A stretch of 64,000 nucleotides of DNA from Dasypus novemcinctus (lineage: Eukaryota; Chordata; Mammalia; Cingulata; Dasypodidae): positions 62,636,544 to 62,700,543 of the forward strand of contig NC_080675.1 of the NCBI RefSeq assembly GCF_030445035.2. The letters run 5' to 3'. The notes under the pieces are model-generated. The model was not told the origin of the DNA, did no database searches, and saw nothing but the letters and a program-made list of their open reading frames with translations. Both the position numbers and the translations under genes were made by a program. Below, one piece after another: positions 10,830 to 20,149 of this stretch; the first letter of the stretch is position 1, and each line of letters opens with the position of its first letter.

Positions 10830-11600
10830 TAGTTTCTAAAGAGCTGTGGAATTTGCTCCACAATCCACAGAGAGATGTCTCCAAGGAGCTCTGGGTCACG
10901 TGGCCAGTGTATGGCATCTACACTGAAGTTCACTGAAGCTCACTATGTTGTGCTCCAGGATTTCAGGTCATGTGCATAAGAAGTACACATAGGAAAACTG
11001 TCCTCTCATCTCAGCCCTCACAGTAAAATTCACCAGTTGGTTCCTCTGAGGCAGAATGAGGGAGATATTTATGACATGTGCCAACCACGGTATTCATGTC
11101 CTGAACCTGACTGGACAGGCTGGTCACTGCCACGTAGTAGAAGTTGGAGTGCCTGATCTTCAGAATGGCCGTGATGGCAAGGATTACAAGGGGGTCCTTC
11201 TGATTAAACACGACTTTCACTACTTTGATGCCAGCACCATCCATAAGGACTGAGTATGGAAACAAAGAAAACCACCAAGTCAGATACCAGGAGACAGAGC
11301 AGGACAGACAGGAAGACATACTGCTTAGTTGTCTGAGGGCTCAATCTCTGATCACTGTATGGGATCAAAGCGATCAACTCATTTACTTGCTTTGTTGGAA
11401 TGTAGCCAGTCCTTGCATGTGAGCCAGGGGATGCTGTCTCAGCCAGTGAACTCCATATATGGGAACTGAGCAATGGCTTCTTCCTGCTCTCCTTCAGCCT
11501 GTGAATCCTCCCTGTCATCTTCTTTCTTCTGCTTGCAGGAAGGGGAGTGAGCAGAGGCAGAATGCTGGGACTCCATGGCCGGGCTGTGCCATTTATGTCA
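10830..11600 (-). pseudogene. TMEM106C: TMEM106C processed pseudogene
   Basis: Read on the minus strand, the conceptual translation matches the TMEM106 family and best fits TMEM106C. An N-terminal acidic/serine-rich segment is followed by [20 protein letters not shown], then RTKQY-like residues and a hydrophobic segment ([17 protein letters not shown]). Next comes the lumenal core with [26 protein letters not shown] and VAVTSLSSQVQDMNTVVG. Two overlapping frames (11204-11620 and 11011-11319) are needed, so there is at least one frameshift. Near the 3' end (about 10840-10880) a piece resembling the C-terminal SSLET...DCGG region is still visible but shifted. No introns separate these parts, which fits a retrocopy. 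TMEM106 proteins are type II lysosomal/endosomal membrane proteins; this copy cannot encode one. The paralogue assignment rests on remembered family sequence and should be checked by alignment. Confidence 0.8.
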
Positions 11601-11644
11601 TGGCCTGATTCAGCCCGCACACCTGCCTGCTACTCCCTCAGAGC

Positions 11645-12329
11645 TTCTCACCTTCATGAGTGTTGCCGTATTTATTTATGGCTGTTGTATAAAATTCCAT
11701 TGTGTAATTTAGTATTTCTTGAAGGGCATTTGGTTTGTTACCATGTTTTTGCTGTTGTGGAGTGTTCTGCTATACACATTCTTACATGTCTCCTAGTGGA
11801 CATGTAGGAAAGTTTCTTTTGGGTGTAGGGCAAACAGTGGATCTAATGGGTATATGTTTAGCTGTAATAGATTTTAAGAGTGTCAAAGTTTGTTTCTGGT
11901 GCTTACATCCTTAATTCATCAGGAGTTAATTTTTATATATGGTGTGATGTGAGATTCATTTTCCCCTCTTTTCTTATGAAAAAACACATTTTCCCCCCCC
12001 AGGTCTATTTATTTAATAGTCTCTCTTTTCTCCACTGAGCTGTCAGAAAAATTATCCGAAATGTAGAAATAGACAAAAGAGACTATTGGGTGTCCTTTCA
12101 GTGCAGTGCTGTACTTGACATTCTAGTGACTGGGCAATTTACAACTCTCTATAACTATAGATTTTTTTCCAGTAGAGATGCACATAATTTCTGTCCAATG
12201 AAACAGATAATCTTAGAGAGACATGAACCAGTTTTCTACTAATGCAGCAGTATCATCCTAATATTCTTTGTTAAATTTCCTATATATACGTCTAACTTTT
12301 CAAGTGCTCTTTGGGCTAGTTTTAAAAAA
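11645..12329. other. AT-rich stretch, probably L1-tail related
   Basis: 'gtataaaattccattgtgta', 'cattctgctatacacat'-like phrases and 'ggatctaatgggtatatg' resemble antisense L1 3' sequence. A run of C and T near 11990 is low complexity. No gene is visible. Confidence 0.4.
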
Positions 12330-12450
12330 AAATCAATTTTATTGATACATATTAATAAAGCATATAATTCATCCAAGGTGTACAATCAATAGTATTTGCT
12401 ATCAACACATAGTTGTGCATTCATCAATTCAATCATTATTGCATTTTGGG
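12330..12450 (-). repeat. L1 3'-end fragment, antisense
   Basis: 'tcaattttattgatacatat', then 'taataaagcatataattcat' and 'ccaaggtgtacaatcaatag', is a recurring module. It occurs again at 54190-54345 and 62325-62390, and is the antisense terminal part of L1-like elements. Confidence 0.6.
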
Positions 12451-12745
12451 CTAGTTTTAACATCTTACCAGTTTCCTCCTTAATTAGTGAGTAGAATAAA
12501 ATTTTTGGTATGTTTTTGTCTCAGAGTTGCCTGAAAGACACTTTTTTTTCTTTTTTGTTTTGTTTTTTGTTTTTTGTACTATTGTGTCTGGCTTATTTTA
12601 TTCAGCATGATGTCTTCAAAGTTCATCCATGTTTAAAAAAAATTTTTTTTTTGTTAAAGTTAATAGATCACAAGGAAAAGACACGTTTTTATATCCTTTG
12701 AAAATTATACTTTAACAAATCTGATATGCTATATCTCTCATATAT

Positions 12746-13198
12746 TGTATTAGTAAATCAAGGAGGTGCTGATGCAAAGTACTAGAAATTGGTTGGTTTT
12801 ATAAAGGGCATTGATTTGGGGTAAAAGCTTACAGTTACAAGGCCCTGGAGAGTCCTACTCAAGGTACCGTAAGAGGTTCTTTCTCACCTAAGTCACTTGC
12901 CACCTGTTGAAGTAAGAGTGGGGGCCTGGTCTCTTCTTTCTTCTTCCTCATAAGGCTCCATGGGCCCAGCTTTTCTGATGTCAGCTTTAGGCTGGCACGG
13001 GGTTTCTTTCTTTCCTGGCTTTCTCAGCTCAACTGCTCTGTTCTTATCAGCGGCAAACTATCAGGCAAATGGCTCATCTCTCCCGGACAGCAAGATCAAA
13101 GTTCTCTCCTCTGCCCTATGGAGCTCTCTTTCCTTCTGTGCCTTTTGTGAGTGCCTGTTTCTATCAGCCCACCAAAGGGGTGGGGACTCAATCCTGAG
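12746..13198. repeat. Old LTR-like repeat, left half, split by the young provirus
   Basis: It starts 'tgtattagtaaatcaaggag' and reads into the duplicated bases CCTGAG at 13193-13198. The same repeat resumes after the provirus at 21399 with CCTGAGTCATACCCTACTGA. It resembles the LTR-like block at 27621-28115 at its start. The provirus therefore landed in an older interspersed repeat. Confidence 0.55.
13193..13198. repeat. Target-site duplication, left copy (CCTGAG)
   Basis: The six bases CCTGAG immediately precede the LTR's first TG. They recur exactly at 21399-21404 after the other LTR. Six-base duplications are typical of betaretroviral integrases; gammaretroviruses usually give 4-5. Confidence 0.95.
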
Positions 13199-13550
13199 TG
13201 TGGGCTTGCTATTTTGAGTTAGCAACCCACGAGGACCTGGCGGGCTTCCACGGCTCGGTGGTGAGCCCCTAGGCCAGCGCGTAGGCCTAGGTTCTCCAGG
13301 TGTGGGGGACGCACGGTAAAAACCACGGAGACAGCCTGTGAGAGTGAGCTAGTCCACTTTATTGCGGAAATACACTTGATTATATAAGGTCGGGTCAAGG
13401 GAGGGGTAGGAGCGGGGGCGGATGAACTACGGGGCGGTAGTGGATAGGCGGAGCTGTGCAGGCAGCTATGAGGTAGGCGGTGAAGGATAGCAACGGCTGG
13501 AAAAGGGAGATAACAAAGGCTAGGAGGAGGGGTGAACGGAGGCAGCAACA
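13199..13550 (-). repeat. 3' LTR of the chimeric provirus
   Basis: The 352-bp LTR has TG...CA ends on both strands. Its TATA box (TTATATAA, 13380-13387) and AATAAA (13358-13363) are conserved with the 5' copy. Relative to the 5' LTR I count about nine substitutions and no indels, several of them at CpG sites. In this copy the AATAAA would act as the polyadenylation signal for viral and env transcripts. Confidence 0.95.
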
Positions 13551-13570
13551 ATTGCTCCTTTTGTTTTATA
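13551..13570 (-). promoter_or_regulatory. Polypurine tract (plus-strand primer)
   Basis: On the minus strand the bases just before the 3' LTR read ATAAAACAAAAGGAGCAAT, purine-rich and ending immediately before TGTTGC. The position is correct for priming second-strand synthesis. The tract is not a perfect purine run (one C in AAAACAAAAGG, another in GGAGCAAT). Confidence 0.65.
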
Positions 13571-13898
13571 AAAAAAGGGCGTGAGAGAGTAGGGGGATGG
13601 GCTGTGGAGGGTGAGAGAAAAAGGGGGTAGAATTGACTGGCGATGGGCAAATGACATATCATTTGGCCAGAATGTATGCATAGCCCTTAGGGTTGGTGCG
13701 TGCCGGTGCTAGATGAAATATCTAACATGATGTTGCGCACGCTTTTTTGGGGTGGATAGCGCTGTGGCTGGCTTAACCGCGAAGGACTCTCAGACGTATA
13801 GCAATAAAGGGGGGCGGAGGGTGCACCCAAGCCCTTTACGCCGAGGGAAACAAACCCGTGCCGGCAGCTAAGGTCAGGGAGTTTCACAGCAAGCAGCT
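13571..13898 (-). other. Provirus 3' untranslated region between env and LTR
   Basis: About 330 bases without a recognised domain. A 147-residue frame (13219-13662) begins here and runs into the LTR. It is proline- and serine-rich, has no resemblance I can see to a superantigen, and is most simply a chance frame in a GC-biased LTR. Confidence 0.6.
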
Positions 13899-16052
13899 TC
13901 ACAGGCGGGAAGTACGGTGGGAAGGGGGGCGAGGACAAGGGCGAGATTGAGGAGCGAGATCAGAGGTAGCAAGACGGTGGTAATGGATTTGAACAAACGA
14001 GGAAAATACACTGTCAGCGTGATCTTTGGCAAGGTGGATGATTCGTCGAATGGCCCAAGGGCCAACGGTGAGACCTAGGATGATGAGCAGAACTGGGGTT
14101 AGTAACGGGAGGAGATAGGGGAGGAGGGGCTGCAGAAAGCCCCAAGAACCAGCATTTTGGGCTCGTTCAAGTCGGCGTTGGTTGAGACCTTTTTCAAGTT
14201 CTTTTAAGCTGGAGTCTACTAAACCGGTATAGTTGGCATAGATGCAGCATTCTTCTCCCAGAGCTGCACATAGGCCACCTTCCTTGAGGAGGAGGAGGTC
14301 AAGACCTCGGCGGTTTTGCAGGACAACTTCCGAAAGGGAATTGAGGGAGTCTCTAAGATACTTGACTGCATCTCGGAGGTAGATGATATCAGAGTCTACT
14401 GCTTGTCTGAGGTTTTGGAGGGCGGAGGCTTGTGTGGCTAGGGCTGCAACACCAGTGGCAGCTCCAGCTGTAGCTAGGAGGGAAGTGACAGTGAGTACAG
14501 CAGTAATAGGTTCGCGTTTGTGGAGGTAAATAGCTTCTTGAGTGTGATCAAAGGCTTCAAAGAAATGTAGAGGAGTGTGATAGATGACTCGAGGCGTGAG
14601 GAGGATGAGAACACACGTTTCTTTGGTCTTGTTAAGTGTGGCAACAGATAAGCATGGGGTAAGTCCGGTGGAAGAGCAGAGCCATTGGGTGGTGTTTAGG
14701 GGAACTAAGTATTTGGCAGAGATGTTTGGGGAGGTATAGTTGGTACAGACAGTAAGGCTAGGAGTGTGGGAAGAACGGGGGTGAATGCATAAACCTTTGG
14801 AAGAGATGTGCGTAAAAGTGAGTGGGACATGAGTAGACTGATTCCAATTGCAGGAAGAGGGGGAATCGTCGGTGGAGGAAGTAAAGAGTGGTGAAGGGAT
14901 AGCAAGTGGATCATAGAGGGGGAGGCTGGGGGAGAGACACAACCAGCAAGAGCGAGTGAGGTTAGGGTGGGAGGCGTTGAGAGAGGAATAGGAGGCGTTT
15001 AGGAGTTTGAAGTAGGGACTAGAGGGGATGAGAGGATGTGGTTGTATACCTGAAGCGGGGGGGGGGGGGGAAGTGGGGCTTGTAGAAGGGACGACGGCGG
15101 CCGAGGTGGAAGAGATTTTGAGGGGGGTAGATGAGGATGGAAGAAGGTGAACAGCGGGTGAGGGAGGAGGGTTAAGGATGTGGTTGGGACCAATAGCAGA
15201 GGGTGGGGTGGAGACAACACGCTTTTGGATTTCAAACAAAGCGCCACGATCATAGTTGCTCATATACAACCGGAGTCCATAGGGGCGAGCGGCCAGCCAT
15301 GTATCGTCGTTTGGGTTTTTTACTGTCAGCCAAATGAAGTCCCAACGGGAATTGTTGGCTACTTGGAGAGAGAGATACGGGTCTCTGTTGGGGGCGCCGG
15401 ACCATCCATGGGCCATGGTCACACATCCCCAAGAGGGGCAGTAGAAGTGTGATGGGTCATGACAACCTCGAGCACTAGCAGGACAGATGTAAAAACCAGA
15501 CACAGGGTTGAATTGAGGGCCAAGGAGACGGTTGTTTCGAGAAAGCAGGCATGCTGTATTCCCGCCTCGACAGGATGAGGAGGAGTGGTGGCCTACTTTC
15601 GCTTTTCTGATGTTGCTTACTTGGCATTCGGGACGGAAGGAAATTCCAGCAAGAGGGCAGACGTGTGTGAGAAAGGAGGGAGCGACACTAGTAACATTAT
15701 AAGCGAGAATGCGTTTTTCCGGGAATGTCTGCAAGGTCCAGTTGAATGGCTGATGGGATGAGGAGCTTTGGGCAGAGGAGGCTAGAGACAACATGAGAAT
15801 GAGGAGATGGATGAGGTAGGGAAGGGTAGGGGAACAGGAGGCGGGGGTGTGAACAGAGCGGGCCTGTCGGAGGAGCTGGAGAACTTGGCGCTCGATGGGG
15901 TCATCATCTTCAAGGGAAAGACGGCTTAAGCGGCGGGCAAGGAAGCGTTGTCGACGTCGTTCGCGGCGAGAAGGAGCTGGTGTGGTTCTCACAGACGGTG
16001 GTGTTGGAGAGGTAGGCTCGAGTGAATTTGCTTGGGGGCGCATGGTGGTCAT
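13899..16052 (-). CDS. env: Env: gammaretrovirus-type envelope with long Arg-rich leader
   Basis: The frame is open from 16418 but the likely start is the ATG at 16052 (or 16043, better context), the first ATG after a good splice acceptor; this gives 717 or 714 residues. Numbering from the 16052 start, an Arg-rich stretch at 29-41 (RRERRRQRFLARR) and a leucine-rich acidic stretch (about 42-64) precede a hydrophobic signal core at about 77-93, so the cleaved leader would be about 94 residues. SU then carries GFYICP and a Pro/Ser-rich hinge (about 290-345), with CWLC at 369-372, the CXXC of covalently linked Env. TM has a hydrophobic fusion-peptide-like segment, an immunosuppressive-domain-like stretch ending in CAALGEECC (CX6CC, about 595-603), a membrane anchor (about 643-663) and a ~50-residue tail. 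About twelve N-X-S/T sites are present. The SU/TM junction reads LHKR, not the canonical R-X-K/R-R furin site. The frame has no stop codon or frameshift. The RD114-group signature SDGGG is not visible. Family tests and expression are unknown. Confidence 0.9.
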   Translation of the reverse strand: MTTMRPQANSLEPTSPTPPSVRTTPAPSRRERRRQRFLARRLSRLSLEDDDPIERQVLQLLRQARSVHTPASCSPTLPYLIHLLILMLSLASSAQSSSSHQPFNWTLQTFPEKRILAYNVTSVAPSFLTHVCPLAGISFRPECQVSNIRKAKVGHHSSSSCRGGNTACLLSRNNRLLGPQFNPVSGFYICPASARGCHDPSHFYCPSWGCVTMAHGWSGAPNRDPYLSLQVANNSRWDFIWLTVKNPNDDTWLAARPYGLRLYMSNYDRGALFEIQKRVVSTPPSAIGPNHILNPPPSPAVHLLPSSSTPLKISSTSAAVVPSTSPTSPPPPASGIQPHPLIPSSPYFKLLNASYSSLNASHPNLTRSCWLCLSPSLPLYDPLAIPSPLFTSSTDDSPSSCNWNQSTHVPLTFTHISSKGLCIHPRSSHTPSLTVCTNYTSPNISAKYLVPLNTTQWLCSSTGLTPCLSVATLNKTKETCVLILLTPRVIYHTPLHFFEAFDHTQEAIYLHKREPITAVLTVTSLLATAGAATGVAALATQASALQNLRQAVDSDIIYLRDAVKYLRDSLNSLSEVVLQNRRGLDLLLLKEGGLCAALGEECCIYANYTGLVDSSLKELEKGLNQRRLERAQNAGSWGFLQPLLPYLLPLLTPVLLIILGLTVGPWAIRRIIHLAKDHADSVFSSFVQIHYHRLATSDLAPQSRPCPRPPSHRTSRL

Positions 16053-16167
16053 GGGAGGAGGGCGACGAGGGAGGTGAAAACGCCAATTAGAAGTAGAAAG
16101 GCGACAGCAAGGAGAAAGCGTTGGCGGAGGTTCCAATCTGCTGGGGCTGTAGCTGCGAGACAGACAG

Positions 16168-16169
16168 CT
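16168..16169 (-). promoter_or_regulatory. Candidate env splice acceptor
   Basis: On the minus strand a long T-rich tract (TTTTTTTAACAATCTTTTCAG) ends in AG at 16169-16168. The first ATG downstream is the proposed Env start at 16052, 115 bases on. Position and quality fit the single-spliced env mRNA, but no transcript supports it here. Confidence 0.6.
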
Positions 16170-16478
16170 GAAAAGATTGTTAAAAAAATGAAGACTATAA
16201 AAAAGAAGTATAAAAGTGGGTGAGGGTGCGAGGGGAGTGGGAAGAGCATCTGCACTGAGAGTTCTTCTCTGATAAGTTGTAAGGCACGTTTCGGTGGAGG
16301 TCAGGCACTTGTCAGCAGCAGGTTGTAGAGGCGGCAATAAGGCTCTTCTTGTAAATTGTGCAGAGTCGAGTCTTTTGGGGAATCTGTAAAGACAAAGAAG
16401 GGAGAAGAGAGCCCTCATAGGGGAGGGACAATCAGCGGAAAGAAACTCGGAGAGAGTACTTATTTAAATATAAACATT

Positions 16479-17357
16479 TCAGGGAGGGGCTGGTTGGTGT
16501 TGAATTTGAGCGAACGGGGCGACATCTGGGCCTCCGCAGTCAATGTTGTCTCTAACGGAGGGCACAGTGTACTTGTCATTCAGTGGAACTTTAGGGTTGG
16601 TGGCAGGCCTGATGTAGCGCCCAGGAACCCAGAGCGGTTGTGGCTCGGAGTCTGGGAAGACACAAGCAAAGCCTCTCCCCTGTGCTAGCAAGGGGGCTGG
16701 ATCTTGCCAAAGGTTTGTGGCGGGGTCTTTCCAATGAACAAGAGGAACTTGCGAAGGTTGCCACATGGGTCCCCAATGTCTGTGAGTTGGGGAGAGTCCT
16801 TTGTTATCGAAGGTCAGGAGATTGTGATGGATAAGGCAAGCAGTAATGACGTCGGCAGGGGCTTTATGGGGAGAGGAATTTTTTTCTTTTTGAATGAGTA
16901 GCTTGAGCTGTTGGTGAGTGCGCTCAACAGTTCCTTGCCCTTGTGGGTTGTAGGGGATGCCGAAATGGTGTGTGATGTGGTACATCTGCACAAAGCTGGC
17001 AAAGGTGGCACTGCGGTAGGCTGGTCCATTGTCGGTTTTTAGATCCCAGGGAATTCCCATGAATAGAATGGCTTGCCGAAGCGCTTTGATGCAATGTTTG
17101 GCACTCTCTCCTGTGAGGGGCACGGCATAGCATAGGTGCGAGAAGGTATCAACTGCAACATGAAGATATTTAAGGCGCCCAAAAGCACTAACATGGGTGA
17201 CGTCTAGCTGCCAGCGGGAGTTAGGCCGCAGGCCGCGGGGATTAGCTCCGCGGAGCTGCAAGGGTCCAAGGGGTAGCAAAGGTGCGCATGTTCGGCAGGA
17301 ACGCACAAGATGTTTGCATGTTTCGATGGGGAGGTCTGGAAAGAGCCTCTGGATAGA
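16479..17357 (-). pseudogene. pol: pol 3' part: integrase core and C-terminus
   Basis: This continues the upstream pol frame after a single TGA at 17358-17360; the frame is the same, so only that stop separates the two. The first codons contain CRTC, the Cys pair of the integrase zinc finger. The core has D (QLDVTHV), D (TDNGPAY) and E (GQGTVERT) with 35 residues between the last two, the DD35E triad. A C-terminal segment with W-x-P-G-R-Y-I fits the integrase end. It finishes 61 bases before the upstream edge of the open env frame. Function in integration is known for the family; this copy would need the stop to be bypassed. Confidence 0.9.
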
Positions 17358-19592
17358 TCACGCAGAGAAGTGGAATTGAGAGTGTAAAAGTTTGGCTTGG
17401 TTGACGAAGTCTCCTAGTCTTGTTTTGTCAATGGAATCTTCTCGAATGGCAGCTGGGTATACATGGCGGCCGGACACTAAGGCGTCAGCAAGGGCATTTC
17501 CTTGAGTCAGTGGTCCTGGCAGGCCAGAGTGACTTCTGATATGAGCGATGAACCAGGGTTGTTGCCTTTCTTCAAGCAGTCGCTGTACAAAGGCGAGTGC
17601 TTGGTCTATAGATGAGTCGCTGGGTAGAAAGGTAGCAAGTGGGAGACTGCGACATACCTGTAAGGTGTACAAGCTGTCTGTAAAGATGTTGAGAGGCTGG
17701 TCTGGGTAAAGATTGAGGACTGCAGCGACAGCTAAGAGTTCACCCACTTGAACAGAAAGGTGATTGGCAAACATCAACTGTCGTGGCTCAAGCTTTCCTG
17801 GCACATATATGACAGCAGCGAAGCCCTTTTTTGAGGCATCAGTGAAAGCAGTGATGGCAAAGGGGATTGGCTTTCTTGCGGGCAGCGGACGGAACGGGTT
17901 GAAAAATGCTAATTGAGATACACCTTGCAGCAGTGGATGATGAGGATAGTGGTTGTCGAAGGAGCCACGAAAGAACTCTATCAGGCTCTGCATTTGAGCA
18001 TTATTCATGATAAGGGAAGTAACTTCTTTTGCATCAAAGGGCCAAACAATGGTGTGTGGCGGGACGCCGTACGTTTGTATGGAGAGAAGTACTAAGTCAG
18101 TGGCTAATGTGATCCAAGCCCTTGTAAATGGGCAGATTTTTGGGAGTTTACTTTTTGACGTGTGTAGAAAGAGAAGAGGACCATCTTGCCATAGGAGACC
18201 CGTTGGGGTGACTGGTGTTGGCAAAACTAAGGCAAGGATTGGGAGATCGGGAGAGAATCGCTCTAGGCGGCATTGCTGGAGTGCAGCATTTACTTGTTGG
18301 ATGGCTTCTTTGGCAGCTGGGGTGATGGTGATGGGGCGAACGACTGCAGCGGATGGACTGCACTTAGTCTGCAGGAGCTCGAAAAGTGGTTGCATTTGCG
18401 CTGTTGTGATAGGGAGTGCTGATCGAAGCCAATTGATCTGTCCGCAAAGCCGTTGGAGCTCAGTCAGCGTCATGTGATCAGAAACATGGATTTGCGGGCT
18501 GGTGGGCCGAATATATTGATGAAAATGAAAGCCTAAGAACTGGAAAGGTGGCTGGGGGTTGACCTTGTCAGGTTGCACTATTAATCCAAGACTTGAGAGG
18601 TTCGTCATAACTGCAGAAAGTAGATCATTGAGAAGTGTGTTAGAACTTGCTGCTAAAAGAAGGTCATCCATATAGTGGATGATGTATGTGTGCTCTGGAT
18701 GGAACTTAGAGCGTAGCGGCTCAATGGCATGATTGACATAGAGCTGACATATAGTTGGACTGTTCCGCATGCCTTGTGGTAGTACTCGCCATTGGAATCG
18801 GAGTGCTGCTCCTTGATTGTTGGTACGCGGGACTGTAAACGCAAATCGTGGACAGTCTCGCGGGTGAAGGGGAATGGAGAAAAAGCAATCTTTGATGTCA
18901 ATAGTGGCTGCATAAAAATGCTGGGGGACTGCAGTGGGATGCGGGCAACCAGGCTGAGGTGACCCCATTGGCTTAATATGCTTGTTAATTTCTCGAAGGT
19001 CGTGGAGGAGGCGAAACTTGCTTGTGTTCTTTTTGTTGATGACAAAAACTGGCAAATTATAGGGACTGGTAGACGGCTCAATATGCCCTGCCTGTAGTTG
19101 CTCTTCAACGAGGGCAGAGAGAGCTTGTAGTTTGTGAGTTGGCAAGGGCCACTGCTCGACCCAGATGGGCTCCTCTGTGTCCCATTCCAGAGGGATAGGG
19201 TCAGGTCTTGAAACGGGAGCAGTGGCCCCTATAAGGGGGGGGGGCGGCGCAGCTAAGAAGGCTTCTGTAGTGATTCGAGCTTTTAGCTGGCTGAGTACAT
19301 CTCTTCCCCACAGGATGGTTTGGACTGAAGAGAGGACGAGTGGACGAATTTGGCCTTCGTGACCCTCTCGGTCGCTCCAATGCAGAGGCTGAGATGTTTT
19401 CCAAGAGGTAGCAGCTCCCGTGGCGCCGATGACTTGAGGGCCAGTTTCGAGGGGCCAGTGATTAAAAGCGGTGATTTCGAAGGGAATACAAGAGATTTCG
19501 GCACCCGAGTCCAAGAGTCCGTCAAGCCATTGTCCCTCTATTTTAAGTTCTAGTGAAGGTCTTTGGTGACGTTTGATAGGCATGGTCCACAT
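17358..19592 (-). pseudogene. pol: pro-pol 5' part: protease, reverse transcriptase, RNase H
   Basis: A single frame of 744 residues encodes protease (DSGAEIS at 28-34, one subunit of the usual dimer), RT with catalytic Asp in TIDIKDCFF (232) and YMDD (307-310), and RNase H with D585, E618, D639, H688 and D703 all visible. It ends in the integrase zinc finger (HSQFH, the His pair) at an in-frame TGA (17358-17360). YMDD and the sequence context resemble betaretroviral and HERV-K-like enzymes. Protease and RT share one frame, unlike typical betaretroviruses, and no dUTPase or G-patch is seen. Translation is expected by -1 frameshift from gag at 19655-19661; the pol frame is open from there. The premature stop makes it a pseudogene. 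Confidence 0.93.
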
Positions 19593-20149
19593 TAGGGTTT
19601 TGGAGCTTTGTGGAGGGCCTCTTGGGGGAGGGGCTGAGGCCTGCCCTGCTGGAAGTTTAAAGGCTGAGAAAAACGTTGCGCTGAGCGGCAGTCGCGGGCC
19701 CAGTGATACCCTTTACCACAGCGCGGGCATGGCGTGGGGGGACCTCTTGGTCTGTGCAGTGCTACGGCAGGGTGGGGAGCTGCCGGTTGAGGGCACTCGC
19801 GAACAAAATGACCGGGCTGACCGCATCGAAAACAGGCAGAAGTGGAGGCAGATGAGACAGCCATGGCGGAAGCGAAGGCAGCAGTAAGTGCTTTAGTCTG
19901 TGGGTCAATATCTCGACAAGCTAGGACCCATTCGTGCATCGGCTTATCGCGGATAGGAAGGATGACAGCTCGGAAGGGTGCGAGGCACCCATCGAGAATG
20001 AGTTCTTTTGCTAATGCAAACTGAGCATCTTCGTTAGCAATTTTACGTTGGCATGCTTCGATAACGCGGGCATCAAATGCCGGAAAGGTTTCTTGCGAGT
20101 CCTGAAGCATTTGCGCGAACTTGGTGGATTGTTTGGTGGCGCCGGCCAA
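19592..20149 (-). pseudogene. gag: gag 3' part: capsid C-terminal domain and nucleocapsid
   Basis: This frame contains the major-homology-like stretch ([19 protein letters not shown]) and the rest of the capsid C-terminal domain. Two zinc knuckles of the CX2CX4HX4C type follow: [14 protein letters not shown] and [14 protein letters not shown]. The stop codon TAA is at 19592-19594. It lies in a different frame from the matrix part, so gag is interrupted near 20.14 kb. Capsid N-terminal sequence is not found in either frame. The first codon listed here is not a natural start, as the protein would be an internal part of Gag. Confidence 0.88.
19655..19661 (-). promoter_or_regulatory. Programmed -1 ribosomal frameshift site, UUUAAAC
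   Basis: On the minus strand the heptamer T TTA AAC lies exactly in the gag frame, matching X XXY YYZ. The -1 frame stays open from here through protease. Eight bases downstream GGGC could pair with GCCC, and GGCCTC with GAGGCC, an arrangement compatible with an H-type pseudoknot. The gag stop is 61 bases below the heptamer. This is the expected route to Pro-Pol. The RNA fold is by eye. Confidence 0.8.

Noticed and set aside
13219..13662. 147-residue minus-strand frame running from the env 3' region into the LTR, reminiscent of the location of MMTV sag
   Set aside because: It is Pro/Ser-rich with no transmembrane segment or superantigen-like feature, and most of it is a GC-biased LTR frame. 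Position alone is not evidence.
16049..16255. 68-residue hydrophobic minus-strand frame upstream of Env
   Set aside because: It overlaps the spliced-out region and the splice acceptor tract. Its hydrophobicity comes from the T-rich tract, and no family resemblance is visible.
18007..18477. 156-residue plus-strand frame across the RT region
   Set aside because: Antisense shadow of pol with no domain. An antisense retroviral protein would need far stronger evidence.
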